Source of the DNA: CAKOSP01 sp964404455
GTDB lineage: Bacteria; Bacillota_I; Bacilli_A; RF39; UBA660
Direction: 5' to 3'
NCBI GenBank assembly: GCA_964404455.1
Contig: CAYOJY010000056.1
Coordinates: forward strand, 1-5,600
DNA: 5,600 bases
A program made the position numbers and the translations under genes. The notes under the pieces were generated by a model, which was not told the origin of the DNA, ran no database searches, and saw nothing but the letters and a program-made list of their open reading frames with translations. Shown piece after piece: positions 4,390-5,600 of the stretch (the stretch's first letter is position 1; the number at the start of each line of letters is the position of its first letter).

Positions 4390-4842
4390 ATGAATAATAC
4401 AAAACAATGCGGAAGCTGCAACACAAATTGTATTAATGAAATATTAAGAGTTATTTGTGTTTTACAAGAAAATGCTTGTCCAGAAAATTGTTTAGATACT
4501 TGCGACCGACCAATGCTTGGTGGTGGACCTTGTTGTTTAATCTGTAATACAAGACCAGTTACTTTATATACTTGCTGTGGAAACGGAGCTCCATGGAGTA
4601 TGCCACTTTGTAAAGATTCTACTTACGACTGTTCTGGCGAAGAAAATGTTAATAATTGCTCAGTAATTTTTAGAGTAGAAAAAATAGAAGGAAATTGCTG
4701 TACATTTAGAGTATTAGCACAAAACCCAGATGATAATTGTTTAAATCCATATTTAGCAACTAATTCTTTCTTTACAATGGATTGTAGCTGCTTATGTGCG
4801 GTAAAATGTTTAACTGATACTTACGTTGATTGTGTTTGTTAA
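4390..4842 (+). CDS. cotZ: Cysteine-rich spore coat protein, CotY/CotZ family
   Basis: This 150-aa protein has 24 cysteines, many in pairs or CxC/CxxC spacing. That is the hallmark of CotY/CotZ proteins, which build disulfide-linked crust and outer coat lattices on endospores. The N-terminal part has CINEILRVICVLQENAC (14-30); the middle has RPVTLYTCCGNGAPW (55-69). The most telling region is the C-terminal half: CSVIFRVEKIEGNCCTFRVL (90-109) and FFTMDCSCLCAVKCLTDTYV (127-146), which parallels the FFRVE...CC..LRVL and DL.CFCAIQCL segments of B. subtilis CotZ. SD AAAGGG (4377-4382) lies 7 bp before the ATG. It is a single-gene unit with a mother-cell sigma promoter match upstream and a terminator downstream. 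CotY and CotZ are paralogues and cannot be separated here; the symbol stands for the family. It is the main evidence that this organism forms endospores. Confidence 0.9.
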   Translation: MNNTKQCGSCNTNCINEILRVICVLQENACPENCLDTCDRPMLGGGPCCLICNTRPVTLYTCCGNGAPWSMPLCKDSTYDCSGEENVNNCSVIFRVEKIEGNCCTFRVLAQNPDDNCLNPYLATNSFFTMDCSCLCAVKCLTDTYVDCVC

Positions 4843-4860
4843 TTAAATAGTAATCATTGT

Positions 4861-4892
4861 AAACTGCTGAAAATAATCAGCAGTTTTAATTT
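4861..4892 (+). terminator. Rho-independent terminator of the coat gene
   Basis: AAACTGCTGA (4861-4870) pairs perfectly with TCAGCAGTTT (4877-4886) around the loop AAATAA, followed by TAATTTAAT. It lies 18 bp after the coat stop codon. The opposite-strand terminator follows directly. Confidence 0.85.
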
Positions 4893-4895
4893 AAT

Positions 4896-4918
4896 AAAAA
4901 AAGGACACAAATGTGTCC
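4896..4918 (-). terminator. Rho-independent terminator of the minus-strand secreted-protein gene
   Basis: Read on the minus strand, GGACAC pairs with GTGTCC (4918-4913 with 4908-4903) around ATTT, followed by seven Ts (4902-4896). It is separated by 28 bp from the stop of the minus-strand gene, so the two convergent genes each have their own strong terminator. Confidence 0.85.
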
Positions 4919-4946
4919 AATAACTTAAATCAAATTTAAATTTTTA

Positions 4947-5444
4947 TTATCTAATTGTTTGAGTATAGTCAATTACTACGTTAAAAGTTACATCTTCTGG
5001 ATTTTCATTTTCTGAAGCTGAATTCCAGGTAACAACAACTGAACCATTAGTTTCTTCTCCTACAGCTAACACTGTGTTTTTAAGATCACTTAAACCAACA
5101 ATTTGAACATTTAAATCAGGGTTACTATTATTAGTTATTTCAAGTTCTTCTACTGTTGCACTAAGGGTACCATTATTTTTTATTACGAAATTAATAGTAG
5201 CTGAATCAGTTGGATAATCAAGATTGGCATTGATTGTTAAGCTAGTTTTATCAGCTCCAATTTGTGCTGTAGCTTTATTTACATTAGATGATGTAGCTGA
5301 TTCAAATTCAACTTTCATATCTGCTCCTGCTTGAGCAGTACCACCAATGTTTATTACTGAATTCAATAATGCATAAGCTCCTGTTAAAGTAATAGCAAAA
5401 GCTATAATTCCAATAACAAAAAACTTTGTTGTTTTATTTCTCAT
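4947..5444 (-). CDS. Secreted beta-sandwich surface protein, TasA/CalY-like architecture
   Basis: This is a 165-aa exported protein. Its signal peptide has basic n-region MRNKTTK, hydrophobic core residues 8-22 (FFVIGIIAFAITLTG) and a possible AYA cleavage after A25. The mature part is Thr/Asn/Val-rich and strand-forming, with one Ig-like sandwich. YPTDSATINFVIKNNGTLSATVEEL (77-101) resembles the xPGDxxxxxFxxxNxGxLxxxV segment of TasA/camelysin proteins; a late strand, DVTFNVVIDYTQ (151-162), closes the domain. It has no Cys, no LPxTG anchor and no C-terminal TM helix, so it is released or self-assembling. The start is supported by a perfect AAGGAGG (5457-5451) 6 bp from the ATG, and a consensus promoter precedes it, implying strong growth-phase expression. 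No SipW peptidase or partner gene is visible. The family call is by pattern only; an unrelated hypothetical secreted protein is the alternative. Confidence 0.8.
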   Translation of the reverse strand: MRNKTTKFFVIGIIAFAITLTGAYALLNSVINIGGTAQAGADMKVEFESATSSNVNKATAQIGADKTSLTINANLDYPTDSATINFVIKNNGTLSATVEELEITNNSNPDLNVQIVGLSDLKNTVLAVGEETNGSVVVTWNSASENENPEDVTFNVVIDYTQTIR

Positions 5445-5466
5445 ATTTTACCTCCTTATTATTTTA

Positions 5467-5494
5467 ATTATAACAAATGAACTTTTAATGTCAA
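5467..5494 (-). promoter_or_regulatory. Near-consensus extended sigma-A promoter of the secreted-protein gene
   Basis: On the minus strand TTGACA (5494-5489) and TATAAT (5472-5467) are both perfect, with a 16-bp spacer. TGT directly before the -10 box makes an extended TGnTATAAT. It is the strongest promoter in the window and predicts a short leader into the AAGGAGG site. Confidence 0.85.
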
Positions 5495-5521
5495 AAAAAA
5501 TATAGAAGATTTACTATAATT

Positions 5522-5600
5522 TTACACTTTTATAATTTGGTCAATACCCGACTTTGACAGTTGTAAGAGTGAAAAAGTCATCAACCCCTTTGTTTTAAAG
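5522..5600. repeat. Possible dispersed repeat or degenerate gene end at the window edge
   Basis: On the minus strand a frame is open from the edge to TAA at 5524-5522 and reads ...KGLMTFSLLQLSKSGIDQIIKV. The other frames read FFTLTTVKVGY and YNCQSRVLT. I associate all three peptides with short hypothetical proteins in gut Bacillota, which is what a dispersed non-coding repeat translated in different frames would give; this is recollection, not a search. An inverted repeat GACTTT/AAAGTC (5550-5555 with 5574-5579) lies inside. The local base composition is less A+T-rich than its flank. Confidence 0.35.

Noticed and set aside
5554..5582. Plus-strand TTGACA at 5554-5559 as a promoter
   Set aside because: No -10-like hexamer lies 16-18 bp downstream (GTCATC region), and it is within the suspected repeat.
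1..5600. TGA reassigned to Trp, as in Mollicutes-type lineages
   Set aside because: No gene here ends in TGA, but the sample is only eight genes, the Trp codons checked are TGG and no in-frame TGA is needed. There is no support for reassignment.
1..5600. CRISPR array, tRNA or rRNA gene, or phage defence system
   Set aside because: I saw no regularly spaced repeats, no cloverleaf-like segments and no defence-type domains. The short repeats found are isolated.

Overview
The window is very A+T-rich. It shows Shine-Dalgarno sites, sigma-A promoters, a T-box leader, intrinsic terminators and a CotY/CotZ-type spore coat gene. Together these point to an endospore-forming, low-GC Bacillota (Bacilli, possibly one of the small-genome gut lineages such as RF39 or relatives). 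That placement is inference; no rRNA or marker phylogeny is available here. All Trp codons I checked are TGG and no gene ends in TGA, so nothing suggests a reassigned code.

Layout. Positions 1-110 hold an unusually GC-rich edge, a possible remnant of a coding end and a strong rho-independent terminator. Positions 111-408 hold no gene: they contain a perfect 32-nt A/T palindrome, a good sigma-A promoter (TTGCAA-N17-TATAAT) and a short T-box leader whose specifier codon reads UAC (Tyr). This drives a two-gene operon: a HAD-family phosphatase (409-1035) and tyrosyl-tRNA synthetase tyrS (1046-2275). Next, behind two mutually exclusive hairpins, is a 69-aa small membrane protein with a Pro/Tyr-rich tail (2324-2533). 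It runs tail-to-tail, with overlapping stop codons, into a SEDS-family (RodA/FtsW/SpoVE) polymerase on the minus strand.

From 3653 a 96-aa protein with an SH3/Sm-like tail (+) converges on a membrane-anchored stand-alone PTS EIIB domain (-), and they share one bidirectional terminator. The cysteine-rich CotZ-like coat protein (4390-4842) has a mother-cell sigma (SigK/SigE) promoter match. It is followed by back-to-back terminators and then by a minus-strand secreted beta-sandwich protein (4947-5444) with a near-consensus extended sigma-A promoter. The right edge (5522-5600) looks like part of a dispersed repeat.

Themes. The left half is tyrosine-responsive translation: the T-box senses uncharged tRNA-Tyr and raises TyrRS together with an uncharacterised phosphatase. 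The right half mixes cell-wall synthesis, spore coat and exported proteins. The most unusual item is the T-box: its Stem I appears reduced to a hairpin whose terminal loop carries the Tyr specifier, and its expression platform lacks an obvious competing terminator.
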